Source: Carnegiea gigantea (taxonomy: Eukaryota; Streptophyta; Magnoliopsida; Caryophyllales; Cactaceae). Taken from it: a stretch of 64,000 nt of DNA. The notes beneath the pieces are model-generated. The model had not been told where the DNA came from, did no database searches, and saw only the letters and a list, made by a program, of their open reading frames with translations. Made by a program: the position numbers and the translations under genes. Of the stretch, positions 22,890 through 33,323 are shown piece by piece. Position 1 is the first letter of the stretch; each line of letters opens with the position of its first letter. The stretch spans positions 312,501 to 376,500 of the forward strand of contig JAKOGI010000183.1 in assembly GCA_029747015.1 (NCBI GenBank). The letters run 5' to 3'.

Positions 22890-25800
22890 TGGCTAGTTCT
22901 GAAAACAGCAATGACACTCCTCTTGATTTCACTCTTGATTCTCTAGGGACTAGCATTCTCGGTTCTACTGGCAAGGTTGATTCCAACCTTGTACAAGCCC
23001 TGGCCCACGAGATGATGAGGTTAGTCAAAGGGCAACCAGGCATGGATAAACATTCTCCAGACCACACTGCTTTTGCTCATTTTGTAGGTATGATCTCTAC
23101 TTGCTCTCACTCATCTACTAGCTGTGCTGTATTGAATAATATTCCAGGTTCTTGGATCATTGACACCGGGGCCAGTGATCACATGACCTATGACTCGAGC
23201 CTATTTTCTAAAACCAATTCCCTATCTACACGAATTAAAGTCACTTTACCTGATGGCACTCTCAAGCCTGTAACCTTTGTAGGTGATATTCAGCTGTCAC
23301 CTACCTTGACCCTCAAAACTGTGTTATTTGTCCTAGACTTCAAGTACAACCTACTTTCAGTAGCTAAATTCCTCGATGATACCTCCTGCTGCACCACTTT
23401 TTACCCAACTCATTGTGTTTTTCAGGACCTTTCAACTAGACTGCTTGTAGCTGTTGGTAAAAAAGCAGGTGGACTTTACACTCTTGAGCATTCTCACCCT
23501 ACAGCCAGAGTCTCCAACATAGTAGTTAATATGTCTGAAGCATCTTCTAGTTCCATAAGCCAGATAACACAGAATCCAGATGATTCTTTTGATGATTCTT
23601 TTCCTTGTAATAATTCAGCATGTAAACATGATTCAGCATGTAAACATGATGATTTGGATATTTTACATGCCAGATTAGGCCATACTTCCTTCTCCAAAAT
23701 GCAACACATTGCAGCTTGTAAACCTTTCTTAGCTGATGATTACTTTTGTGAGACTTGTGTACTTGCCAAATTTCACAGATTGCCTTTTGATAAAAGCACC
23801 ATAGCAATAACTGCTCCTTTTCAGCTTGTCCATATGGATGTTTGGGGTCCTTACAGGGTAACTAGTGTGACTGGGGCTAGGTATTTCCTCACCATTGTAG
23901 ATGATTTTAGTAGATGCACTTGGACCCACATGTTACAAGCCAAAACACAAGTGTTTTCAGCAATCAAACAGTTTTATTATATGGTTGCAACTCAATTTAA
24001 GACCAACATACTCATGATCAGGTCTGATAATGGGTCTGAGTTTATTCAAAATGCTTGTCTGGAATTTTTTACAACCAAAGGTATCTTGCATCAAAAATCA
24101 ATTGTTAAAACACCACAGCAAAATGGGGTTGTGGAAAGGAAACATAGGCATTTACTTGACACTGCTAGGGCTATTAGATTTCATGCAGGCCTACCTAAAT
24201 CTTTTTGGAGTGAATGTGTCCTGTCTGCAACCCACATTATCAACCGGTTACCATTGGCCAGCCTAAAGTGGAAAAGCCCCTTTGAAATACTTTACAACCA
24301 AACCCCTGACTATTCCACTTTGAGGAGCATAGGTTGCTTGTGTTTTGCAACAAATGTGGGGGAAAAGGACAAATTTGAACCTAGAGCTCATAAATGCATT
24401 CTTCTAGGCTATACCTTTGGCTATAAAGGCTACAAACTTTATGATTTGCAAACTAAAAGGATTTTTCATAGTAGGGATGTTCTGTTTAAAGGAACCATTT
24501 TTCCTTTTAAAACTAGCACAGCTCACATTGATGACTCTGTCAAAGATACTAAACATCCCATTTTACCCTCTATGAGCCCTTCCATCATTTCCGATTCTTC
24601 CCATGATGCTTCACATGACAATTCTTCACCATCTTATCAATACACCTTCTCACAATGATCTTTACCTTCCTTCCCCTAGCCACAACTCTTCCTCAGATAC
24701 TAGCAGGAATGCTTCTCCTCCTCACTCTCCTATTTCCAGTAACCAACTTGCTGTTCCTGTTACACCTTGTCCTCCTTTATTACGTGAGACCACAGTTCCT
24801 CCCAGGAGATCCACAAGAGTTAAGGGTCCACCTACTTGGCTGAAGGATTATATTTGTCCTCAGACCACCAACGTGACTAATGGTCAGTTGCCCTCATCCA
24901 CCACCTCAATTCCATCTCAATCACATAGCCTTCACTCCACCACTTCTTACCCTTTATTTCTTCATTCTCACTTAGCACATTTATCCTCAGCTTATGTAGC
25001 ATCACTGGTCAATGTGTTCCATAATCCAGAACCTAGATATTATTCCCAAGCAAAGCAGTATCCTGAGTGGGAAAAGGCCATGAACCATGAGCTTCAGGCA
25101 TTAGAGCAAAATAATACATGGATCTTAACAGCCCTTCCCCCGGGAAAGAAGGCTCTTACCTCCAAATGGGTCTATAAAACCAAGTACAATCCAGATGGGA
25201 CAATAGAAAGACATAAGGCTCGTCTGGTGATTCGAGGTTTTGAACACGTCAAGGATAAAGACTATAAACAAACTTTTTCTCCGGTTGCCAAACTGACAAC
25301 TGTTAGAGTCTTTATAGCGCTGGCCACTACCAAAGATTGGCCACTTTATCAATTGGACATTAACAATGCTTTTTTGCATGGCTATATTGATGAGGAGGTG
25401 TATATGATTCCTCCTGAAGGGTACAACAAGGCAAAACCGGGATAGGTATGTAAGCTACAAAGGTCCCTTTATAGCCTGAAACAGGCCTCCAGGCAGTGGA
25501 ATTTGGAGCTCACACGGTTCTTGCAATCCAAAGGTTTTGTGCAGTCCAAGAGTGATTATTCCCTCTTTACCCGAGATAATCAAGGCTTGCTGACCTGTAT
25601 TTTAGTATATGTAGGTGACTTGCTGATTACAGGTGATGACATGTTGGGGATCACCCATCTCAAACAAGCTCTACATCAGACATTCACCATTAAGAACTTG
25701 GGCATCGCCAGATATTTTCTTGGCATTGAGCTTTCCCGCTCCCGTACTGGTACCTTTCTGAATCAAAGGAAGTATGTGTTGGACATACTATTGGATGCTG

Positions 25801-26567
25801 GTTTAACAGGGGCCAAACCCGCCAGATTTTCCCTTCCCAGAGGCCTTAAGTTAGCCTCTGACACTGGACTTGCATTGGACAATCCTGAACCTTATCGAAG
25901 GATTATTGGCAGGTTGTTGTATTTGACACTTACCAGACTCGACATTTCCTACGCTGTCCAACATCTGAGCCAGTTCTTACAATGTCCCCCGGATCTCCAT
26001 TATCAAGCTGCCCTGCACGTGCTACGATACCTCAAGGGTACTCCCAATCAAGGCCTCTTTTATCCCAAACTAAATAACTTACAACTCTGTGCTTACAGTG
26101 ATGCAGATTGGGGAAGTTGCAGAATGAGCTCAAGATTGTTGACTGGCTACTGTGTATTCTTAGGGAGCTCATTGATTTCTTGGAAGACCAAGAAACAAAA
26201 AACGGTTGCGAAGTCCAGTGCAGAGGCAGAATACAGGGCAATATTAGCCATAACTTCTGAACTCGAATGGGTTTCACAGCTACTTCATAATCTTTGCATA
26301 CATGTAAAATTGCCTGTCTTTATGCATTGTGACAATCGGGCTGCTCAACACATAGCCGAGAACCCAGTTTTCCATGAGCGCACTAAACATCTCAACATCG
26401 ATTGTCATTACACTCGCGACAAAATATTGGAAGGCTTCTTGCAAACGGTTCATGTCTCATCCAAGGAGCAGTTAGCGGATATCATGACTAAACCCCTGGG
26501 CGAATCTCAACACCACTATCTTTGTTCAAGGCTTGGATTGTTGGGGTCTCCCCCGATTTCGCCTTAA
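22889..26567 (+). pseudogene. Copia pol region (protease, integrase, RT, RNase H), disrupted
   Basis: The protease active site is WIIDTGASDHMT (about 23153). The integrase has an H-H-C-C zinc finger (HARLGH...CETC) and a core with HMDVWGPY, RSDNGSEF and QQNGVVERKH. The frame then breaks in the Ser-rich linker near 24600-24658. RT includes KWVYKTKYNPDGTIERHKAR and QLDINNAFLHGYIDEEVYM. It is interrupted by an in-frame TAG at 25443-25445. The catalytic YVDD box reads YVGD (25608-25619), so the first of the two aspartates is lost. RNase H retains YSDADWGSC and KSSAEAEYRAI and ends at 26567. An 18-base repeat (SACKHD twice) occurs near 23617-23652. Confidence 0.9.
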
Positions 26568-26575
26568 GCGGGGGA
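26567..26575 (+). other. Polypurine tract of the Copia element
   Basis: AAGCGGGGGA lies immediately before the 3' LTR, in the position and composition expected of the plus-strand primer. Confidence 0.85.
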
Positions 26576-26772
26576 TGTTGAGGAGTTAGTTATTAATCAG
26601 TTTGCATTTGAGCTATATTCTAGGAAGTTTGTTACTCTTTCCCTTATTATCAGCTGAGATTAGTTGTATAAATGTGGATCGGCATATTGTACAAAAAGGT
26701 ATGCCTTAATAAGAAAATGTCTGAGCTTCTTTCTTCCATTTTTCCTTCATGAGGAGTTCAATCAGATTTACA
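26576..26772 (+). repeat. 3' LTR of the Copia element
   Basis: 197 bp, equal in length to the 5' LTR with one apparent difference (CAGCTGAGATT here, CAGCTGAAATT in the 5' copy). Followed directly by the ATTAT target duplication. Confidence 0.96.
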
Positions 26773-26816
26773 ATTATGGATAGAGTGATGATATGTTTTG
26801 TCTCATCTTAAATTAA

Positions 26817-27016
26817 CACATTTCATAATTTAACATAATCAAATTTTCAATGATTGCACTTAATTATAAATGACGAAGCTTATACATTGATGATACTCTA
26901 ATCAAATTAACCATATCACATTTCATAATTTAACATAATCAAATTTTCAATGATTGCACTTAATTATAAATGACGAAGCTTATACATTGATGATACTCTA
27001 ATCAAATTAACCATAT
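26817..27016. repeat. Perfect 100-bp tandem duplication
   Basis: Copies 26817-26916 and 26917-27016 both read from CACATTTCATAATTTAACAT to AATTAACCATAT, and I see no difference between them. No coding content. The lack of divergence suggests a recent event. Confidence 0.93.
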
Positions 27017-27022
27017 CCACGA

Positions 27023-27709
27023 GGGCAAATGATATGCGTATGTTAGAAATGTAGTCAATTATGGATAAAAAAATAATTTTATACAATTTATAAGTTGTAA
27101 TATGATTTCACTATTTGATTATACTATTTTTTTGAATTTAAAAATATTATAATATGATTTTTAAGGCAAAATAAGACACTTTAAAAATATCTTATAATAA
27201 GACATTTATCATTTTACTTATAGATAACCACATCTGTTTTATCGAAAGCTATATGAAAGGGTTTTTTTTTAAAAAAAAAAAAATCTTGTAGTTTATCCTG
27301 CATACTCCATCACGGAAACTTATTGTCAGAGGCAATGCCATGCCAGCTTACAGTTAACTTACAATTTATCGATCAAGTAAGTAAAATGACAAATATTTTG
27401 TAACAAGTATCTTGTTTTGTTCTAAAAATCATATCATAGTGTTTTTAATTGAAGAAAATAGTATGATAGAATAGTGTGGAAGTATATTACAATTTATAAA
27501 TTATGTAAAATTATCTTTCTATCCATAATTTATCACATCTCTAAATTGAAGTGCCTTGTTTTGGACTAAAAATCATATTACAATGTTTCTAAATTTAAAA
27601 AAAATGATATGATAAAATAGTGGATGCATATTACAACTTATAAATTTTGTAAATTATCTTTTTATTCATAATTTACCACATGTCTAAACTACGCGCATTA
27701 TTTGCCCTT
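27023..27709. mobile_element. Foldback element with long inverted arms
   Basis: The left end (GGGCAAATGATATGCGTA at 27023) is the inverse of the right end (ACGCGCATTATTTGCCC near 27691-27707). Homology extends inward through an ATAATTT...TATAATATGATT block and an AAGACA...CATTTATCATTTTACT block. The right arm is partly duplicated (27365-27540 and again 27545-27709). No ORF. Superfamily unassigned, and I found no clear target duplication. Confidence 0.6.
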
Positions 27710-28129
27710 GCAGATAGATTTGATCTAATTAGGATATCATTTAATATTTCATCAGCATAATCGACGCTTAAATAAGGTTAGTAATTTATAATTAAGTGTA
27801 GCTAGTCATTGAGAATTTGGTGATTTTATATTATAAAATACGTTAAGTTAGAATGGATGTCATGCGATACGACAGATATCATCATTCATCAAGTCAAAGG
27901 GCGATATCATACCAACATACAAATTATCGTGCAATCACATCAGCGCGGTTGAAATGAGATTATTCCATTAATTTGCCTCACTGATCTTTCACTACTTTAC
28001 TTCATCGATCAGTTCATCTTTCCACACGTAAAAAGCATAAATAGTTGCTCTCCTCCCACTTCTCATCAAGTATTTTCTTAGGAGCAAAAGGATTGGGTTT
28101 GATCAAGACTCAAGTGCATGGGGGGGAAA

Positions 28130-28345
28130 TTAGAATGCAGATTTATGATATGCGTATTTTAAAAGTGTTAATTTATGAATAAAAGGATGATTTAACACAA
28201 TTTATAACTTATAATCTGTTTCCACTATTCGCTCATACAATTTTTGCAATTTAAAAATATGTTAATATAATTTTTAACTCGAACAAGACACTTTTCAAAT
28301 ATCTTGTAAAAAGACATTTATCATTTTACTATTTCATACAGACCA
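28130..28345. repeat. Half-copy of the 27.0-kb foldback element
   Basis: The stretch from GATATGCGTATTTTAAAAG to GACATTTATCATTTTACT matches the left arm of the element at 27023 in the same orientation. It has no matching right arm. Confidence 0.55.
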
Positions 28346-29299
28346 AAACGACCTTTAATTCATATGATTTTTTTTGGGGGGGGGCTTCTATTACAGTATA
28401 GCCCCAAACCTCCACCCCCAAGAAAAAATGAAAGAAAACTTTGACATAATTCCTTGTTACATTACACGCAGTTAGCGTTTTCTTGTTGCATACAGCAAGG
28501 CATAATGGAGGCATTTTTTTTTTTTTTTTGGGGGGCGGGGATCCAAACCTAATCTTTAGCATCTGACTCGTAAAAATTTTGCTAATTGTTCTGCCAATTT
28601 TTTTGGTTCACAGCGTTATTTATAACGCTAATGAACTTTTTTTTTTTTTCCTTTGGGATGGAGATTACATAATGAACTTATTATTCTTCTTCAGAATTGA
28701 TATATTAGATGATTTTTTCTAAATTAACTTTACATTTTAAGACTGGCAAATATTAGGTCAAATATATTCTTTGGTCCAGTTTACTAGAATCTAAAGTTTG
28801 GTGCAATCCCAGCCTTAGATGAGCTTCAAACTTTGGTTCAACAATTATGCAAGTAATTCCTCATAATTCACTTACGGAAATTTAACTACTCCGATCCTAT
28901 TCCGAACATTCGTTTAACTAATCTATTTCGAGAGCGATTTCGGGTACATAATTTATTGGCTTTACTATCTAAATTTTTAAGCCAAGCTAAACATATATAT
29001 TGGGATATAATATCACATTAAGAATATATATATATATATATATATTGAGATAATATAGGTCTAATATAGGTGAAACAATAGGAGGACGCAGATCACTTAA
29101 AATTGCAAAATCGTCCAAGAAGACATGCATTTTTATTTATTCAACATAGAAACCAGGGATCCTCATCATGTTACACTTCGTGCATTTTCCCAATAAAACA
29201 AAAGACAGAAAAGAAATCTAAGAGCGTGGAAATTATTAAAGAAAAAGGTGGGTTACGTTATTCAGGATTACAAAACCAAGGCCCTTCTAAGAACCTTCT
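28346..29299. other. Intergenic sequence downstream of globulin 2
   Basis: AT-rich, with T-to-G homopolymer junctions at 28368-28384 and 28514-28535 and an AT microsatellite at 29024-29045. No gene is seen. Confidence 0.55.
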
Positions 29300-29305
29300 T
29301 TTATT
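29300..29305 (-). terminator. Candidate poly(A) signal of globulin 2
   Basis: AATAAA on the minus strand, about 80 bases beyond the globulin 2 stop codon at 29384. Confidence 0.5.
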
Positions 29306-29383
29306 TTTACATGCACTCTAATAAAACCCCTAAAGACATGCATCACTACTTCCACCATGCACGCCCTTCTAGCCTACAACACT

Positions 29384-31911
29384 TCACTCTGCAGCTGCTG
29401 CCACAGCCGGCCTCCTCCGGGTCTCAGCGGACCTTGAGCAGAAGAGGGTGGTCTCGGGGCGGTTGTACTTGAGGCGCTGAGCCTGCTCATGAGAGATCTG
29501 GTAGATGTTGGCGATGACCTCTACCGGCATGGCTCGGATGGCTGAGGTCCGTCCAGCTAGAGTTTGGAACATCGCATTCTCATTGGTCTTGAACGCGATC
29601 CACTCGAATGCTTCCTCAGCTGCCTCCTTCACCACCGCGAAGTTCTGGGGCACCACCACTAGTTGGCCTTGTCTTAGCTCATCGTTGAAAACCGAGTTGC
29701 CCCGCTCGTTCACGATTTGGATCCGGCCTCGGCCTAGGCAACAGTACACGATGCTGTGGGCGTTTAGGTTGTAGTGTGGAGCCATGATTGAGTTCTACAT
29801 GAGACGTAGACAGTCATATTACGGATAATAAGAACATCATTAATCTAGCTTTAGTTCGAATTATGCTCACCTCTAATGAAACTATGAAAGTAGCCATATA
29901 TACAAATTTGTTCAAAGTATATACATTCAAATTTAGTGACATTAACCTTAGCCAAAATGCGAGTGTTGATATTGAATTAGCCCTACGATATAATTATTAT
30001 TGAATTAACCCTCGATATATTTAATTGACACATAGACGATGACTATATGTTAAATTCAAGCACTTTAAACACGTTAATTAACATGTATGGTTGGACCAAA
30101 TGAATAATGGAAAATTTTGACATGAATAAAGGCTTAAAAATTAAGTGGGAAAATAACGAAAATACCCTGTAGAGAACACCCTTCTCAGCACTAAGGCGGA
30201 GGAACTTGAGGATGGGGAGGTTGAAGCTGTTGAGGGTGGTGAGGCGACCGGCTTGTGGAGTGTAGATGTCGGCCCGTGCGGGATCATCGATGTTCTCCCG
30301 GATGCGAGCCGAGCAGATGGTCTCCTCCAAGCCATTGTCCATGTACCTGCTGTGGCGGTGGAACTCTCTCTCCTCACCAGCCCTCCAGGGGGGTCTAACC
30401 ACATGCAACCCTTCTTGGACACGGACAATGTTCCCCCTCTCGTCTTGCGGGCTCTGGAGCCTCCTAGCCAGCTCCTCGCTCACACCGAATGACTCGGCTA
30501 GGATTCGGGTGTCGAACCCACTGAAGATGTTTCCGTTGCCTCGCTCGCCTCTTCGCATCTCCCCGGTTCTGTACTGGTGGTGCCCGTGCTCTTGTTGCGG
30601 GTTTCCGGCTAGGTAGAATCTCTGCGTTAATCAATTCATGTACAAAATTAGGATATACCAACAACGTCAGAAATTTTATTTTCTCTCAATGTGATCAGTT
30701 CATTTCAATTTTCATCTATAGAAAACCATATTTTCGTGGTGATATTTCCAATCTGATTGCGCCACATGATATTGGAATTGATCTATCTACGAGCAGTCAT
30801 ATCTATAGAGATAACACTGCATAGATCTGAATTTCTTCAGACCCCACTTTTCGATCTTTCTACGGGTGGTCATGTCTATAAAAATAAGACTGTCTACATT
30901 TGAATCTCCCCAAATTCCGCGAAAACATGACCACACTATAAGTTGTAGTTGTATCTTGTTATATTTAAAATGGTTGTAACAATATGCGAAACTTAAGCAA
31001 ATAATAATTAATAATACGTATGTCATGTACCCTTGGGAAGTCCTGGTCAAGTTGGTTCGCATGGTTGGAGGTGTCGAGGAGGATGACAGCGACAATGGGC
31101 TCATCACCGTTGTTGTAGGTCCAGTGAGCGACTCCGGCTGGAAGGGCGATGATGTCTCCTCGGCGGAATTGCCTGATCTTCTGGTGTAGGTCTTGGTGGC
31201 TGCCTTGTAATCCTCTCTCTCCTCGCAGCTCCTCCTCTCTGAACGATGCTCGTCCCAAGGATTCGTACGTCTCGGGGCAGCCAGGCATCATCAACCCAGT
31301 AATACCCCGTCCTGCAATACAATACAATTAATGCATGTCGATCACCATCACATGCATACGTATCTCTCAAATATTATCTAAGTACTAGCTAACTCGTCCG
31401 ATAAATTTATCTGGCGCGATTATCCAAATTTATTCGATAAAAAGAGCCAAATGTTACCAAAATAAATACTAATCTATAATATAATGTGTTCAACTAACAT
31501 AGCATATATTAATATGCAATGCAAGCTCGATCTCAGTTAGCTCAATTGCTGCAATTCTTTCTGTTTCCATTGTATAGGCAACTTAAATTTTATGTTATAA
31601 ACTAAAATGTGACCTCTCTCAATGTAGACGAGCTCAGGGGCACTGGTGAAGGAAGGCAAGAGGAGTCCATTAGGCTCAATGACACGCCTAACGACGGACA
31701 CACCAGAGCACTGGAACTGCTCCTCATTGGAGTCCCACACCTCGGTGAGCCCAGCCTCAGACTGGATCCGGTTAGTGGGTTCGAGGGCACTGATCCGGTC
31801 GAGCTGGCACTCGTAGCCCTGCCTGAAGGGCAACCTGCCTTGGCCTAGACACCCATTGAACAACACCACTAGCACCAAAGAGCAACCAAGAAGAAAATTG
31901 TACTTAGCCAT
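29384..31911 (-). CDS. 11S globulin (legumin) seed storage protein 2
   Basis: Four exons on the minus strand: 31911-31614, 31311-31031, 30621-30166 and 29794-29384, giving 481 residues. I chose ATG 31911 because it starts a clean signal peptide ([18 protein letters not shown]) behind a TATA box; the reading frame is open further upstream but that sequence is promoter. The precursor is cut at N289-G290 in NGLEETIC. Cysteines for the acidic-chain bond (YECQLDRI and FQCSGV) and the interchain bond (PGCPETY with EETIC) are present. Intron phases match globulin 1. The acidic chain contains [13 protein letters not shown], richer in His and Gln than paralogue 1, and the C-terminus ends AAVAAAAE. The two proteins differ widely outside conserved blocks, so the duplication is old. 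Role: nitrogen and sulfur reserve in protein storage vacuoles. Confidence 0.97.
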
Positions 31912-32000
31912 AATAATTTTTTCTAAGGGCGGTCTACCCCTGTGACTCTCAGAGAGATTGAGTGGTAAGTGGCGAATTGAAACTGTGTGGGAGGGTGGGG

Positions 32001-32085
32001 ATTTATAGGAGAGAGAAATGAAGAGAAGAGTGACACATAAGCGACAAAGTGAGGCTGCATTTTGGCCATTCTTCAGTTTGCATGG
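32001..32085 (-). promoter_or_regulatory. Seed-type promoter of 11S globulin 2
   Basis: On the minus strand TATAAAT occupies 32007-32001, 90 bases before the start codon. An RY core CCATGCAA lies at 32085-32078, matching the CATGCA heart of the legumin box. This supports coordinate embryo expression with globulin 1; that conclusion is inferred. Confidence 0.65.
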
Positions 32086-33323
32086 CAATGAGGCCTTGCA
32101 TTTGTTACACCTAATTTCTGACCTTCTGGGCAAGTGGCTGGAGAATGTATTTAGTATTTGCACGGACAAAAGAGGAGGAGAAGAGACATAAGTTGATGAT
32201 TTTTGTTGGTATATATATATATGTATCTGTGCTGGTTTGTTGTCTTGTTACTAGAGTTTTTTATTAGCTTCAGATCAATTTTGACCTAATTTTACCGTAT
32301 CTTTATGAGTAAAATTGAATCTCAGTGGGATGTGGTTAAATTGAGAAGCATATGGATTCAACTGGGCATATGAGGAGTGAAATAGGGTCTGAGTAGAAAT
32401 TCACCAACTAGTTTAGGTTTGGTGGGAAGTTCTTGATGCCAACTTAGGAGAGGCTTGACATCACATACATATATGGAAACCACTCAACGATTATACAAAT
32501 TAGTTTGACTTTACAGTAACTGTAGCATTGTAGTAGTGTTGACCAAAAAAATGAGACTGTATGTACATTGTGAGGATTATATGAGCCTAAATAAATTACA
32601 AAATAGGCTGATTTAAGTGTTATAATCCATGGAAACAAAAAAGAAATAAATAAGAGCATCACTCTTATCATCTTGCGTTGAAATCTCTAAGATTTTTTTG
32701 TTGGGAACGTATAGATGAGTTGTATAATTAAGAGTCCCATCATCAACTATTACAATAGGCCAATTTGGCAAAATAATTTAAATTTATTATATACACTCAG
32801 GATTATATACTCTGATATTTTATTTATATATTTCCTTAGGATGTATTTGTTATATATTCTTTTTTTTAATATATGTTGGCTGATGTATGTTACAAGTGTA
32901 CATGCTCTTCAAATTTGATAATTTCAACAAATTTAATTGACACTGCCATGGACATTCTTATTAAGCAGCTGAAAGCCTCGAATGCGGCTTGGAAACTTGA
33001 AATTAGCCTCTTTAACAAGAGAGCTTCTTGTTTTTTTTGGTGAGGGGGGGGGGGGGGGATGCCAGACCTGTGCACCCAAATTGATCCGAAAACATAGCAT
33101 AGTTGCTGAGGAGATTATTATTTACACAGGCATACAGCGTTATCAGCTAGCAAAGGCGAGAAAATTCTTCTATGATCATACAGAAAGATGAATGCATAAT
33201 TCGTAAAAAACACGTAACTGCACCCAACGCCAGCCATATATGTAAGAACATACATCAGCAAGCGAATGCATATGAAAGTGGGTAAGGATGAAAAACAAGG
33301 CTCGACCCACTTCTCATTGAACC
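32086..33323. other. Intergenic sequence between globulin 2 and TOL2
   Basis: AT-rich with a short AT run near 32211 and a T8...G15 junction at 33031-33058. Only chance ORFs are present. Confidence 0.5.

Larger units (their letters stand above)
21480..26772 (+). mobile_element. Full-length Copia LTR retrotransposon
   Basis: The element is 5293 bp with 197-bp LTRs that begin TGTTGAGGAG and end TTTACA. It has a perfect 5-bp target duplication ATTAT (21475-21479 and 26773-26777), an initiator-Met tRNA primer site and a purine tract. The internal order is gag, protease, integrase, RT, RNase H, which defines Copia. Comparing the LTRs by eye shows one difference (A/G near position 85), so the insertion is recent. 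The coding region nevertheless has several stops, indels and a changed RT catalytic motif. The short LTR and compact gag suggest an Ale/Retrofit-like lineage, which is inference. Confidence 0.96.

Noticed and set aside
31912..32169. N-terminal extension of globulin 2 (open frame upstream of ATG 31911)
   Set aside because: The region holds the TATA box and RY element, and the extension precedes a normal signal peptide. It is promoter sequence that happens to be open.
29384..32169. Plus-strand ORFs opposite the globulin 2 exons
   Set aside because: GC-rich antisense shadows of conserved exons, with no domain of their own.
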